A DNA stretch of 6,500 nucleotides from Chthonomonas sp. UBA2391 (lineage in GTDB: Bacteria; Armatimonadota; Fimbriimonadia; Fimbriimonadales; Fimbriimonadaceae). Numbering within the stretch: position 1 is the stretch's first letter; each line of letters begins with the position of its first letter. Below the pieces are notes generated by a model that was given only the letters and a program-made list of their open reading frames with translations, searched no databases and was not told the origin of the DNA. Made by a program: the position numbers and the translations under genes. The stretch is from the NCBI GenBank assembly GCA_002343825.1, contig DDSL01000079.1, forward strand, positions 1 through 6,500. Direction: 5' to 3'. This document shows, one piece after another, positions 1 to 6,361 of the stretch.

Positions 1-1
1 C

Positions 2-85
2 CCGAAGACCCAGGCCAAAACGGCCACTGCGGACCGACTTTGGGCCCAGTGGATGGGAAAGTCTCCCGTCATGGAATATCATTGA
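2..85 (+). CDS. C-terminal end of an upstream gene (partial, function unknown)
   Basis: Frame 2 is open from the left edge to a TGA at 83-85 and gives 27 residues that end in the residues WMGKSPVMEYH. Third codon positions are mostly G or C, as in the other genes here. The stop lies six bases before the TTG proposed for the deacetylase, in the same frame, which is a spacing typical of genes sharing a transcript. No domain can be recognised in so short a tail. A 28-codon open stretch can arise by chance, since frame 1 is also open here, so the call rests mainly on the tight spacing. Alternatively this could be leader DNA of the deacetylase gene. Confidence 0.4.
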   Translation, partial: PKTQAKTATADRLWAQWMGKSPVMEYH

Positions 86-91
86 ACCCCA

Positions 92-805
92 TTGACCGTC
101 GAAAGCATCCTCCAGAACCCGGGCCGCCTACTGGTGGTCCTAGCCCATCCCGATGACGAGATCGCCATCGCGGGCTGGCTTTCGCGGCAGATGGGACCGG
201 TGGCGATGGTTTGGTTGCACTCAACCCCGGTCCGAGAACAAGAGTCGCGGCGGGCGGGGGCAAGGATCAACCCCAGCGCCGAACTTATCTTTTGGCAGGG
301 CACCGATGGCCGAATCTTGGAGGAGACATCCGACCTCCAAGCGAAGCTGGAGCAACTGATGGCCGAGTTTGGTCCCGATACGGTGGCCACCTTGGCCTAT
401 GAGCAAGGGCACCTGGACCACGACGCAACCCACCGGATGGTCCGGTCAGTCTGGGCTGGGCCCGTCGTGGAATTCCCGATGTATCACCCTTACACCCGGC
501 GGATCCAGACCCTCAACGAATTCAGCGACCCTGCCGGCCAAGTGATCCTGCCGCTCACCGAGACTGAGAGCCGACTCAAGCGCGACCTCTACCGGCTCTA
601 CCCGAGCCAGACCTTGCGGCGGAACATCCTTGCCTATCAGCTGTTGCGGCGACTCCAGCTTCGTCCAGTTCAGCTTGACCGGCGGGAGGTCCTTCGCCTG
701 GCCAAGCCCTACAACTGGACCCAACCGAATGGGCCCGAGTGGCTGGTGAGAGAAGTCTGCCAGAGTCCCCAGTGGGCACGCTGGCGACGGGCGATCCAGG
801 CATAA
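92..805 (+). CDS. PIG-L / LmbE family zinc-dependent N-deacetylase
   Basis: The 237-residue protein has the signature of the PIG-L (GlcNAc-PI de-N-acetylase, LmbE-like) family. These enzymes use zinc to remove acetyl groups from N-acetylated sugars such as GlcNAc-inositol, GlcNAc-malate or peptidoglycan- and antibiotic-linked sugars. A beta strand leads into AHPDDE at residues 18-23. By analogy with MshB, H19 and D22 would bind zinc and D21 would be the general base. The second family motif, GHLDHDATH, is at 106-114, with H107 and H110 matching the HPDH of MshB and H110 the likely third zinc ligand. There is no signal peptide or membrane segment, so it should be cytoplasmic. Length is normal for the family. 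An in-frame TGA at 83-85 forces the start after 85, and TTG at 92 is the first usable codon. A good ribosome binding site is not visible, so translation may be coupled to the gene ending at 85. The substrate cannot be told from sequence; without partner genes, bacillithiol, mycothiol or glycan roles are all possible. Confidence 0.9.
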   Translation: MTVESILQNPGRLLVVLAHPDDEIAIAGWLSRQMGPVAMVWLHSTPVREQESRRAGARINPSAELIFWQGTDGRILEETSDLQAKLEQLMAEFGPDTVATLAYEQGHLDHDATHRMVRSVWAGPVVEFPMYHPYTRRIQTLNEFSDPAGQVILPLTETESRLKRDLYRLYPSQTLRRNILAYQLLRRLQLRPVQLDRREVLRLAKPYNWTQPNGPEWLVREVCQSPQWARWRRAIQA

Positions 806-809
806 AGAA

Positions 810-848
810 GCCCCCAGAACTCGGCGAGTCCTGAGGGCAACCTTTTTT
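810..848 (+). terminator. Rho-independent terminator of the deacetylase gene, probably bidirectional
   Basis: Five bases after the TAA, GCCCCCAG (810-817) pairs with CTGAGGGC (831-838) with one mismatch. The inner ACTC/GAGT (819-822 with 826-829) extends the stem to a three-base GGC loop. A run of six T follows at 843-848. This is a classic intrinsic terminator for the plus strand. Read on the minus strand, the same stem follows the stop of the protease gene (855-857) and is trailed by a T-rich TTCTTT (809-804), so it may stop the convergent transcript as well. It fills almost the whole 49-bp gap between the two genes. Confidence 0.85.
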
Positions 849-854
849 GGCGAC

Positions 855-3800
855 TTAGTTATCGCCGAACTGGTCAAACGTATCCGAGAGAACGATGTAG
901 TCGAAGATCGTGATCGCTCCGTCACCATCGAGGTCGGCGTTCTCGTTGAATCCAGGGTCACCCAGATTCAGGTCGAACTTGTCAGAGAGTTCGATGTAGT
1001 CGAAGATCGTGACCGAGTTGTCACCGTCAACGTCACCGTTGATGAGTGAGGTGCTGACAGAGTTGGTCACGCCTGGAGCCAGGGTCACACTTCCGACCAC
1101 CTTGCGGAGCCAGTGACTGCCCTTGAAGGCGATGTCATAGGTCCCGTTCGGGAGCGGATTCGGGGTCGTGAATCCGTAGCTGCCATCGGGGTTCACCGTG
1201 ACGGTGAAGGCCTGTCCGGCAATCGGAGTCGTGCTTCCAACGTTTCGGATCTCAACATCGACTTGCTGGCCAAGGTAGGCGCTGCCAATGTAGTCCAGCA
1301 GGTTGATCGTTCCACCGACGGTCTTCGACGTAGCGACGAAGTTCAGGGTGACCGACTCGCTGTCGCTCAGGATCGGCGAACCACCGTCCGAAACGCTCAC
1401 CGTGAAGGTATAGCTACCCACCCGATCGGCAATGGCCGGGGACCAGCTGATCACTCCCGAAGAGGGGTTGATCGTCATGCCCGAAGGCTGGCCGCTCAGG
1501 CTGAAGGTCAGCGTGTTGGCCGGCAGGTCGGCATCGGTAGCGGATGCGTTGATGGTCACCAGCGACGTCGAATCGCTGACGTTTTGAGTTCCGATGGCGG
1601 CTAGAACCGGGGCTTGGTTGACCTCGTTGACCGTCACATTCACGCTTCGGTCGGCGGTCAGGTTGCCCGCGCCGCTATCCGTCACACGCACCGTGAAGGT
1701 GTAGTTGTTCTGGCCTTGGGCTTCGGTAGGCGTCCAGTTGAAGACCCCGCTCGTCGGATTGATCGTGGCTCCGCCCGGAGCCCCAACCAACGAGTAGGTC
1801 AAGGTTTGGGCCGGCACATCACTATCACTGCCCACGGCGGTGAAGGTCAGGTTGCTGCCTTCGTTCACGATCTGGTTGCCGATGGCGGCCAGACTCGGAG
1901 CCGAGTTGACCTCGTTCACCGTCACCGTCACGCTTCGGTCGGCGGTCAGGTTGCCTGGGCCGTCATCCGTCACTCGCACCGTGAAGGTGTAGTTGTTCGG
2001 ACCCTGGGCTTCGGTCGGAGTCCAGTTGAAGACCCCGCTCGTCGGGTTGATCGTTGCTCCACTCGGAGCACCCACCAAGGAGTAGGTCAGAGTTTGGGCC
2101 GGGGTATCGGTATCGCTACCGACGGCGGTAAAGGTCAGGTTGGAACCTTCGTTTACGTTCTGGTTGCCGATGGCAGCCAGACTCGGAGCCGCGTTGACCT
2201 CGTTCACGGTGATGGTGATCACCTCTTGGTCGAATTGGGACGGGCTACCCGTGTCGGTGGCCCGAACGGTGACGTTGTAGGTGCCAGGGCCCTGAGCCTC
2301 CGTCGGGGTCCACGCGAGGATCCCAGTGGTAGCCTGGATGGCAAGGCCCGACGGGGCTCCGGTGACCGTCCACCCGATCGATTGAGCGGGGTCGTCCGTG
2401 TCCGTGGCGTTGAGGTCGTAGGTCAGGAGCTGACCCTCATTGACATTGAGATTTTGAGCGTTCGTGATGGTTGGCGGCGAATTGGTTTCGGTCACCGTGA
2501 GGGTGATCGATTCCGTGTCGCTCAGCGTCGGCGAACCGTTGTCGGTTGCGACCACGGAGAACGTGTAGGTTCCCGGGCCTTGAGCTTCGGTTGGGGTCCA
2601 GTTGAAGACTCCGTTCGATGCACCAATGGTTGCTCCGGCGGGGGCACCGCTCAGCGAGTAGGTGATCGTCTGACCGGCGTCCGGGTCAGTCGCCGATGCC
2701 GTAAACGTGTGGTTCACGTTCTCGGGGATCGAAACGCTGTTGAGCGGCGCCAGGTTCGGCGGTTGGTTGCCACCGGCTCCCGGGGTCGTGACGAGGGTCA
2801 ACCTGTAGAGCTGAACCTTGTTGTTGGTGTGAGTCCCTGTACGGCCGACGAAGAGTCGGTAGCTTCCAGCGGCTGGGAGCGATCCGGTCGCAACGGCGTT
2901 GTTGCCGAGCGCTGCCGCAGTACCCGATCCAAAGACCGTCGCGCCATCGGCACTCGTGACCTGGACGGTGAGTCGTGCTTGGCGCAGAGCGTCCAAGACG
3001 TTCCCGGAGTTACAGGACCCGTTGTTCGCTTGGGTTGAGTCGTCATAAGAGGTCCCCACCGGAGTTGCCGTGAAAGTAAAGTTGGCCGAGCCGGGGACCG
3101 AGATCGTGTACCAGTCGTTGGCGTCGTTCGGGTGAATCGACATGATCGACGAGTTTGCCGGGATCGGAGCGGTCGGGAAGGTGATGTCGGCGGGGGTGCT
3201 TCCGAAGTTCGTCGTCGCGTTGGTCGAGACCGAACCGAGGTTAAAGGCGGTCGCGGCGGTGTTGTTACTTTCAAACGGATCGCCGTACTGGCCGTGACCG
3301 GCTCGGATATCGTCCTGTTGCGGACCATCAAAGGCGGTCGAGAGGAACGGCTCCATCAGCTTGCTGTTGGCAATCGGACAGACGTGAAACAAGCCCTGGC
3401 CGTGACCGTGCTCGTGGCTGATCGTGTTTCGGACAAATCGCCAGTTGTTTGAGGACCCGTTCCAACTGTCCTGCGAGTCCAGAACCATGTTTCCGGCTGA
3501 GCCAGTACCCGGGAAGAAGTTGTAGGCAAGGGTGCCGCTTCCACCGTCAATAGGCTTCATCGCGATGCGGATGTCGCCTCGGGTGGCGCTTCGGCTCGAG
3601 GTCCAACCCGCCCCGTCGTCCCAGTCGTTGGTGCCGTTGGTGACTCGGACGTAGTCCAAGCCGGTGAGCTGGCTCCAGCGATCAAAGACCGACTGGAAGA
3701 GTCCAACCCATCGGGCACGTCCGCCTTGGGCCGCGAATTGCGCGTCGAGGGTGGCGAACAAAGTATTGTTGGCGGTGGGCTCGCCGACCCCGCTCGGGAT

Positions 3801-4358
3801 CGAGAGTCCATCGGGAGCGAACGACCAGGTGACCGAAGCCGGGTTGCCGGCGGTTCCTCCGGTGGCGCCCGAGGTTCCATTCCATCGGGTCGTCAGATTG
3901 TAGTTCCGGAGATCATTAGGATCCGGCCATTGACCTTCTTCTCCCCCGATCATGCCCTGCATAAAGGCGGCCACGATTTCAGGCGGAGTACCGTCGGCGA
4001 AACAAGCGGCGACCTTTCCGAGCGGGACCCGCTTCATTCCGCGCGACGGATCACCGGGGACCAGCGGAATCAAGACGTACTGGTCTCGATTCTTTGCCAT
4101 CTGGTAGTACCGTCGAGCTTCTGGCTTCCACAGCGGAGCGGTGTCCAGTTCCTTCGGCGAGACGCATCGGCCATTGATGTGGATGTGATCTCCATGAATG
4201 GCGACCTGGTGGGCCAAGTCGGGCTCGATGACCACGACATCGGGCTTGGTAGCAGCGGGAGAAGGAGCGGACAGTGAGCCCACGAAAACCGGCACGCATC
4301 CCGCACCGATCACCGCGAGGACTGAGCCCCACAAAAGCGATTTCTTCTGAATCTTCAT
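855..4358 (-). CDS. Secreted matrixin-like metalloprotease with PPC, five Ig-like and dockerin-like domains
   Basis: The 1167-residue protein is predicted to be exported. Residues 1-30 form a signal peptide (KK, then a hydrophobic core). C21 could be a lipoprotein cysteine, but the -3 residue is glycine, a poor lipobox. A presumed propeptide follows. The catalytic domain (about 170-360) contains HEHGHGQGLFH at 315-325, fitting HExxHxxGxxH: H315, H319 and H325 are zinc ligands and E316 is catalytic. It also has a Met-turn (SKLMEP, M335) and the matrixin-like ending DDIRAGHGQYG (349-359). Residues 361-525 resemble a bacterial pre-peptidase C-terminal (PPC) domain. Five Ig/cadherin-like (He_PIG-type) domains follow at 532-626, 627-722, 723-818, 819-914 and 915-1012, most with the motif GxxxWTPTEAQG. 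A beta-rich domain (1013-1106) and two calcium-loop repeats DxDGDxxxTIFD (1109-1120, 1142-1153) end the protein. The role is probably degradation or processing of extracellular protein; the substrate is unknown. The ATG at 4358 is chosen because it begins the signal peptide. The frame stays open to a TTG at 4421, but that would add 21 non-signal residues and place the AGGAGG inside the gene. Confidence 0.9.
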   Translation of the reverse strand: MKIQKKSLLWGSVLAVIGAGCVPVFVGSLSAPSPAATKPDVVVIEPDLAHQVAIHGDHIHINGRCVSPKELDTAPLWKPEARRYYQMAKNRDQYVLIPLVPGDPSRGMKRVPLGKVAACFADGTPPEIVAAFMQGMIGGEEGQWPDPNDLRNYNLTTRWNGTSGATGGTAGNPASVTWSFAPDGLSIPSGVGEPTANNTLFATLDAQFAAQGGRARWVGLFQSVFDRWSQLTGLDYVRVTNGTNDWDDGAGWTSSRSATRGDIRIAMKPIDGGSGTLAYNFFPGTGSAGNMVLDSQDSWNGSSNNWRFVRNTISHEHGHGQGLFHVCPIANSKLMEPFLSTAFDGPQQDDIRAGHGQYGDPFESNNTAATAFNLGSVSTNATTNFGSTPADITFPTAPIPANSSIMSIHPNDANDWYTISVPGSANFTFTATPVGTSYDDSTQANNGSCNSGNVLDALRQARLTVQVTSADGATVFGSGTAAALGNNAVATGSLPAAGSYRLFVGRTGTHTNNKVQLYRLTLVTTPGAGGNQPPNLAPLNSVSIPENVNHTFTASATDPDAGQTITYSLSGAPAGATIGASNGVFNWTPTEAQGPGTYTFSVVATDNGSPTLSDTESITLTVTETNSPPTITNAQNLNVNEGQLLTYDLNATDTDDPAQSIGWTVTGAPSGLAIQATTGILAWTPTEAQGPGTYNVTVRATDTGSPSQFDQEVITITVNEVNAAPSLAAIGNQNVNEGSNLTFTAVGSDTDTPAQTLTYSLVGAPSGATINPTSGVFNWTPTEAQGPNNYTFTVRVTDDGPGNLTADRSVTVTVNEVNSAPSLAAIGNQIVNEGSNLTFTAVGSDSDVPAQTLTYSLVGAPGGATINPTSGVFNWTPTEAQGQNNYTFTVRVTDSGAGNLTADRSVNVTVNEVNQAPVLAAIGTQNVSDSTSLVTINASATDADLPANTLTFSLSGQPSGMTINPSSGVISWSPAIADRVGSYTFTVSVSDGGSPILSDSESVTLNFVATSKTVGGTINLLDYIGSAYLGQQVDVEIRNVGSTTPIAGQAFTVTVNPDGSYGFTTPNPLPNGTYDIAFKGSHWLRKVVGSVTLAPGVTNSVSTSLINGDVDGDNSVTIFDYIELSDKFDLNLGDPGFNENADLDGDGAITIFDYIVLSDTFDQFGDN
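893..1012 (-). repeat. Duplicated dockerin-like calcium-loop repeat (99-bp spacing)
   Basis: A 21-base stretch at 893-913 recurs exactly at 992-1012. It encodes the shared TIFDYI part of the two C-terminal modules of the protease, offset by 33 residues. Each module has the 12-residue EF-hand-type loop with D at positions 1, 3, 5 and 12 (D1109, D1111, D1113, D1120 and D1142, D1144, D1146, D1153), followed by a helix-like segment (IELSDKFD or IVLSDTFD). Paired loops of this kind define dockerin-type domains, which bind calcium and, in known cases, cohesins. Cohesin partners are not visible here, so the function may be binding or simply calcium-dependent folding. Confidence 0.8.
1323..2765 (-). 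repeat. Five tandem Ig-like domain repeats, 288-bp period
   Basis: The five Ig-like domains of the protease lie at 2481-2765, 2193-2480, 1905-2192, 1617-1904 and 1323-1616 in reading order. The junction sequence around GTTGACCTCGTT recurs at 1617, 1905 and 2193, exactly 288 bases (96 codons) apart, and a diverged copy sits at 2481. Domains three and four differ at only nine of 96 residues and share long identical DNA stretches. Domains one, two and five are more diverged. This points to unit-by-unit tandem duplication, with the middle pair the most recent or kept alike by gene conversion. Such repeats usually act as stalks or binding modules outside the cell, and their number can vary between strains. 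Confidence 0.9.
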
Positions 4359-4395
4359 CTCAAACGCCCGCACGACTCTGTGCGGGTTTCCTCCT
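4359..4395 (-). promoter_or_regulatory. Shine-Dalgarno separated from the protease ATG by a perfect hairpin
   Basis: On the minus strand, AGGAGG (4395-4390) is followed by AAA, then CCCGCAC (4386-4380), a six-base loop AGAGTC (4379-4374) and GTGCGGG (4373-4367). CGTTTGAG comes next, then the ATG at 4358-4356. The two arms form a perfect 7-bp, GC-rich stem. The linear distance from AGGAGG to ATG is 31 bases, too far for normal initiation. With the hairpin folded, the two flanks total 11 bases, close to workable spacing. A ribosome binding site brought to its start by a hairpin is known from phage T4 gene 38. An in-frame GTG at 4373-4371 lies within the stem, 16 bases from AGGAGG, and is a less likely start. 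Confidence 0.65.
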
Positions 4396-4400
4396 AACTC

Positions 4401-4451
4401 GCCCAAATGGGCATTGATCAATTGCTTTGTCAGTCTACGGGCTCCAGAGCC
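4401..4451 (-). promoter_or_regulatory. Structured part of the protease mRNA leader
   Basis: Two further small inverted repeats lie just upstream of the AGGAGG. GCCC/GGGC at 4401-4412 has a four-base loop, and GGCT/AGCC at 4440-4451 has a four-base loop that can tighten to five pairs. Together with the hairpin after the AGGAGG they would give a leader with three stems in about 85 bases. I cannot match this to any known riboswitch or protein-binding leader, and short stems of this size also occur by chance. Confidence 0.3.
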
Positions 4452-4466
4452 TCAGTTGGCCCCGTT

Positions 4467-4495
4467 TTGATACGAGATCCCATGACCGAATTCAA
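4467..4495 (-). promoter_or_regulatory. Candidate sigma-70-type promoter for the protease gene
   Basis: On the minus strand, TTGAAT (4495-4490) and TATCAA (4472-4467) are separated by exactly 17 bases. They match the -35 and -10 consensus at four of six positions each. Transcription would begin near 4460, giving a leader of about 100 bases that contains the hairpins and AGGAGG. The -35 element overlaps the T-rich tail of the preceding kinase terminator, a compact but common arrangement. A weaker alternative uses CTGACA nearer the gene. The matches are modest, so this is a candidate only. Confidence 0.35.
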
Positions 4496-4501
4496 AGTAA
4501 G

Positions 4502-4537
4502 ACGGCTCCAGTGACGTGGAACGTTCGCTGGAGCCGT
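4502..4537 (-). terminator. Terminator hairpin after the histidine kinase gene
   Basis: ACGGCTCCAG (4502-4511) and CTGGAGCCGT (4528-4537) form a perfect 10-bp stem about 20 bases after the kinase stop codon. The 16-base loop contains ACGT/ACGT, which can fold further. On the minus strand the stem is followed by CTTACTTTGAATT, a moderately T-rich tail. On the plus strand it is followed three to five bases later by TTTTT (4543-4547). The position right after a stop codon supports a terminator for the kinase. The imperfect T-tract leaves room for some readthrough into the protease gene. Confidence 0.7.
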
Positions 4538-4557
4538 GACAATTTTTGTGCCAACAA

Positions 4558-6297
4558 CTAGTTGTTGATTTCTTTTGCTTGCTCGATATCGATTTCGGCC
4601 GGGAATCGGAACCAGAAGGTGGATCCCACACCCAGGGTCGATTCACACCAAATCTTGCCCAAGTGCACCTGTTCGACGAGGTGCTTTACAAGGAACAAAC
4701 CGAGTCCTGTCCCGTAAATTTTACGGTTATCTTCGTTGTTCACGCGGTGGAATTTTTCGAAGACTTTATTCACATGGTCGGCCGGAATCCCAAGGCCTTG
4801 GTCTTCGACTCCGATGAGAACATCGTCTCCATCTTTGCGGGCATGGATCGTGATGTCGCCACCATTGGGGGCGTACTTGATCGCGTTATTGAGCAGGTTG
4901 GTCAAGATCTGATCGAGCTTGTCTTGGTCGGCGTTGACTTCGGCCGGAGTCGACTCGTCCATGTCGAGCTTGAGAGTGTGTTTGGTCGTTGCCTGCTGTT
5001 GAACCATGTGGGCCTTCTTGAGCAGATCGCGAAGGTGGACCCGGCTATAATTCGGCTTGAGCGACTCACCGGCCTCGATTCGGCTGGTATTCAAGAGGTC
5101 GTCGATCAGTCGTCGCAGTCGGTCGCACTCGTGAACGACGATGCCCAAGAACTCTTTCTGATCGTTTTTGTCATAGATGTCGTCGTCGATGCCTTCGAGC
5201 AGGGTGCTGCTGAAGCCCTTGATCGCAGTAAGCGGAGTCCGAAGCTCGTGGGAGGCCATGGCGACGAACGAACTCTTCATTCGCTCGATGTTCTTGACGT
5301 CAGTGATGTCGCTAAAAATGGCGACAACGCCCAGATCCTTATTGTCTTCACCATAGACCTTCGCGGCCTGGATCTGATAGACCCGGTCGGTCTTTTGGAC
5401 CTCGACGTCGAGCTCGATCATCGGGGCTTCGCGGCCGTCTTGGACATTCCGGATGAGGTCTTGGAGCGGCTTCTGGGGCATCACCTCATCATAGGTCTTG
5501 GTGATGTGGTCGGGACCGACGCCAAAGATCGCTCGGCAGGTCGAGTTGATTTGGCTGATACGGCCTTCGGGAGAGATCAGCACGAGACCCGCGCTGAGGC
5601 TCTCGAAGGTTTGGAGCAGCTCTTCGCGCTCTTCGACGACCTCGCGATAAAGCTGGAGGTTGGCGATGATCGAACCGACGTTCTTGGCCATCCGCTCAAG
5701 AAGGCGGACGTCTTCATCGATAAAGTCCTCGCCGTGGCGCTTGTTGAAAGCATGGAGGACGCCTATGACGTTCTTTTCGACCACGCGGTCTTCTTCGTCT
5801 CGCTTTTCGATCACGAGAGGAACGGTCAGACCGTTTTGAACCCCGAATTGGACAAAGTGGTCGCCTTCGGTCCGCGGATCATTGATGGCGTCTTCGAAGA
5901 TGATCGGCTCGCCTGTACGGAAGACCTCGCCGGAAATTCCTTGGGTAGCGCGGACTTTGAACCGGCTCAGGTTGACTTCTTCGAAACCGAAAGCCGGCGG
6001 TACGGCGATGAGTTCGCCCCGCTCTCGGTCATGGAACATCGTCACGATCTTGTCCGCCTGGAGGATCATGGCGATCCGCTGGACGAGTCGGCGGAGGGTC
6101 GCTTCGGCCTCGCTAAGGGGAGTGGCCTCCATGGCCGAGGCGACTGCTTTGCCACCGGCCGAGGTCTTGCCGCCCTTGTACTCGTTCAGCTCGACGTGGA
6201 GCTTTTCGTTCTCTTGTCGAGTACCGGCAAGCGCCGACTCGAGTTCGGCGACGCGCTGCTTAAGCTGTTCTAACTGGTCGTTGGTTTCCAATTGCAA
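4558..6297 (-). CDS. Soluble sensor histidine kinase, GAF-PAS-HisKA-HATPase
   Basis: The 579-residue protein is a two-component sensor that autophosphorylates a histidine and passes the phosphate to a response regulator. It begins with a coiled coil (about 7-40) and a short linker. A GAF domain follows (about 64-215); its NK (185-186), F192 and D196 resemble the NKFDE motif of cyclic-nucleotide-binding GAF domains, though the final E is V. A PAS domain occupies about 230-335. The HisKA domain carries SHELRTPL at 349-356 with phospho-acceptor H350. The ATPase domain has the N box NLLNNAIKYAP (467-477), G1 box DQGLGIP (499-505), F box FEKFH (513-517) and G2 box GTGLGLFLVK (529-538), all intact. 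There is no membrane segment, so it should sense a cytoplasmic signal, by family analogy a small ligand, redox state or heme-type cue. There is no receiver domain and no response regulator in the window. The TTG at 6297 is preferred because AGGAG lies eight bases upstream; the frame also has a TTG at 6324 that would add nine residues. Confidence 0.92.
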   Translation of the reverse strand: MQLETNDQLEQLKQRVAELESALAGTRQENEKLHVELNEYKGGKTSAGGKAVASAMEATPLSEAEATLRRLVQRIAMILQADKIVTMFHDRERGELIAVPPAFGFEEVNLSRFKVRATQGISGEVFRTGEPIIFEDAINDPRTEGDHFVQFGVQNGLTVPLVIEKRDEEDRVVEKNVIGVLHAFNKRHGEDFIDEDVRLLERMAKNVGSIIANLQLYREVVEEREELLQTFESLSAGLVLISPEGRISQINSTCRAIFGVGPDHITKTYDEVMPQKPLQDLIRNVQDGREAPMIELDVEVQKTDRVYQIQAAKVYGEDNKDLGVVAIFSDITDVKNIERMKSSFVAMASHELRTPLTAIKGFSSTLLEGIDDDIYDKNDQKEFLGIVVHECDRLRRLIDDLLNTSRIEAGESLKPNYSRVHLRDLLKKAHMVQQQATTKHTLKLDMDESTPAEVNADQDKLDQILTNLLNNAIKYAPNGGDITIHARKDGDDVLIGVEDQGLGIPADHVNKVFEKFHRVNNEDNRKIYGTGLGLFLVKHLVEQVHLGKIWCESTLGVGSTFWFRFPAEIDIEQAKEINN

Positions 6298-6305
6298 GGG
6301 AGGGT

Positions 6306-6310
6306 CTCCT
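6306..6310 (-). promoter_or_regulatory. Ribosome binding site that sets the kinase start at TTG 6297
   Basis: AGGAG on the minus strand (6310-6306) is followed by eight bases, ACCCTCCC, and then TTG at 6297-6295. This is ideal spacing. A further TTG at 6291 is 14 bases away and less good. The upstream TTG at 6324 has no such site and would put this AGGAG inside the coding region, so 6297 is the best start. Confidence 0.7.
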
Positions 6311-6336
6311 AGGATTGAGGGCAAGAAGCCGCCTCA

Positions 6337-6352
6337 CTCGGGCGTCCCCGAG
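6337..6352 (-). promoter_or_regulatory. Small hairpin in the kinase mRNA leader
   Basis: CTCGGG (6337-6342) and CCCGAG (6347-6352) form a perfect 6-bp stem around a four-base loop, about 27 bases upstream of the AGGAG. No T-run follows on the minus strand, so it is not an intrinsic terminator for an upstream gene. It may stabilise the leader or be incidental. Confidence 0.35.
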
Positions 6353-6361
6353 CGAAGTCAC

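Noticed and set aside
1614..3038. A 474-codon open frame on the plus strand opposite the Ig-like and PPC region of the protease
   Set aside because: It is in the same codon-opposed phase and is explained the same way. Its apparent internal repeats simply mirror the Ig-like domain repeats on the other strand.
4359..4421. Longer N-terminus of the protease starting at TTG 4421
   Set aside because: It would place a 21-residue polar segment ahead of the signal peptide and bury the AGGAGG in coding sequence. The ATG at 4358 starts directly at the MKIQKK signal peptide.
4546..6273. A 575-codon open frame on the plus strand opposite almost the entire kinase gene
   Set aside because: Its codons lie exactly opposite the kinase codons, where stops arise only from TTA, CTA and TCA codons. 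Those are rare in GC-rich genes, and the frame ends at the first TTA (opposite position 6271). The kinase motifs are intact, and the antisense product shows no recognisable domain.
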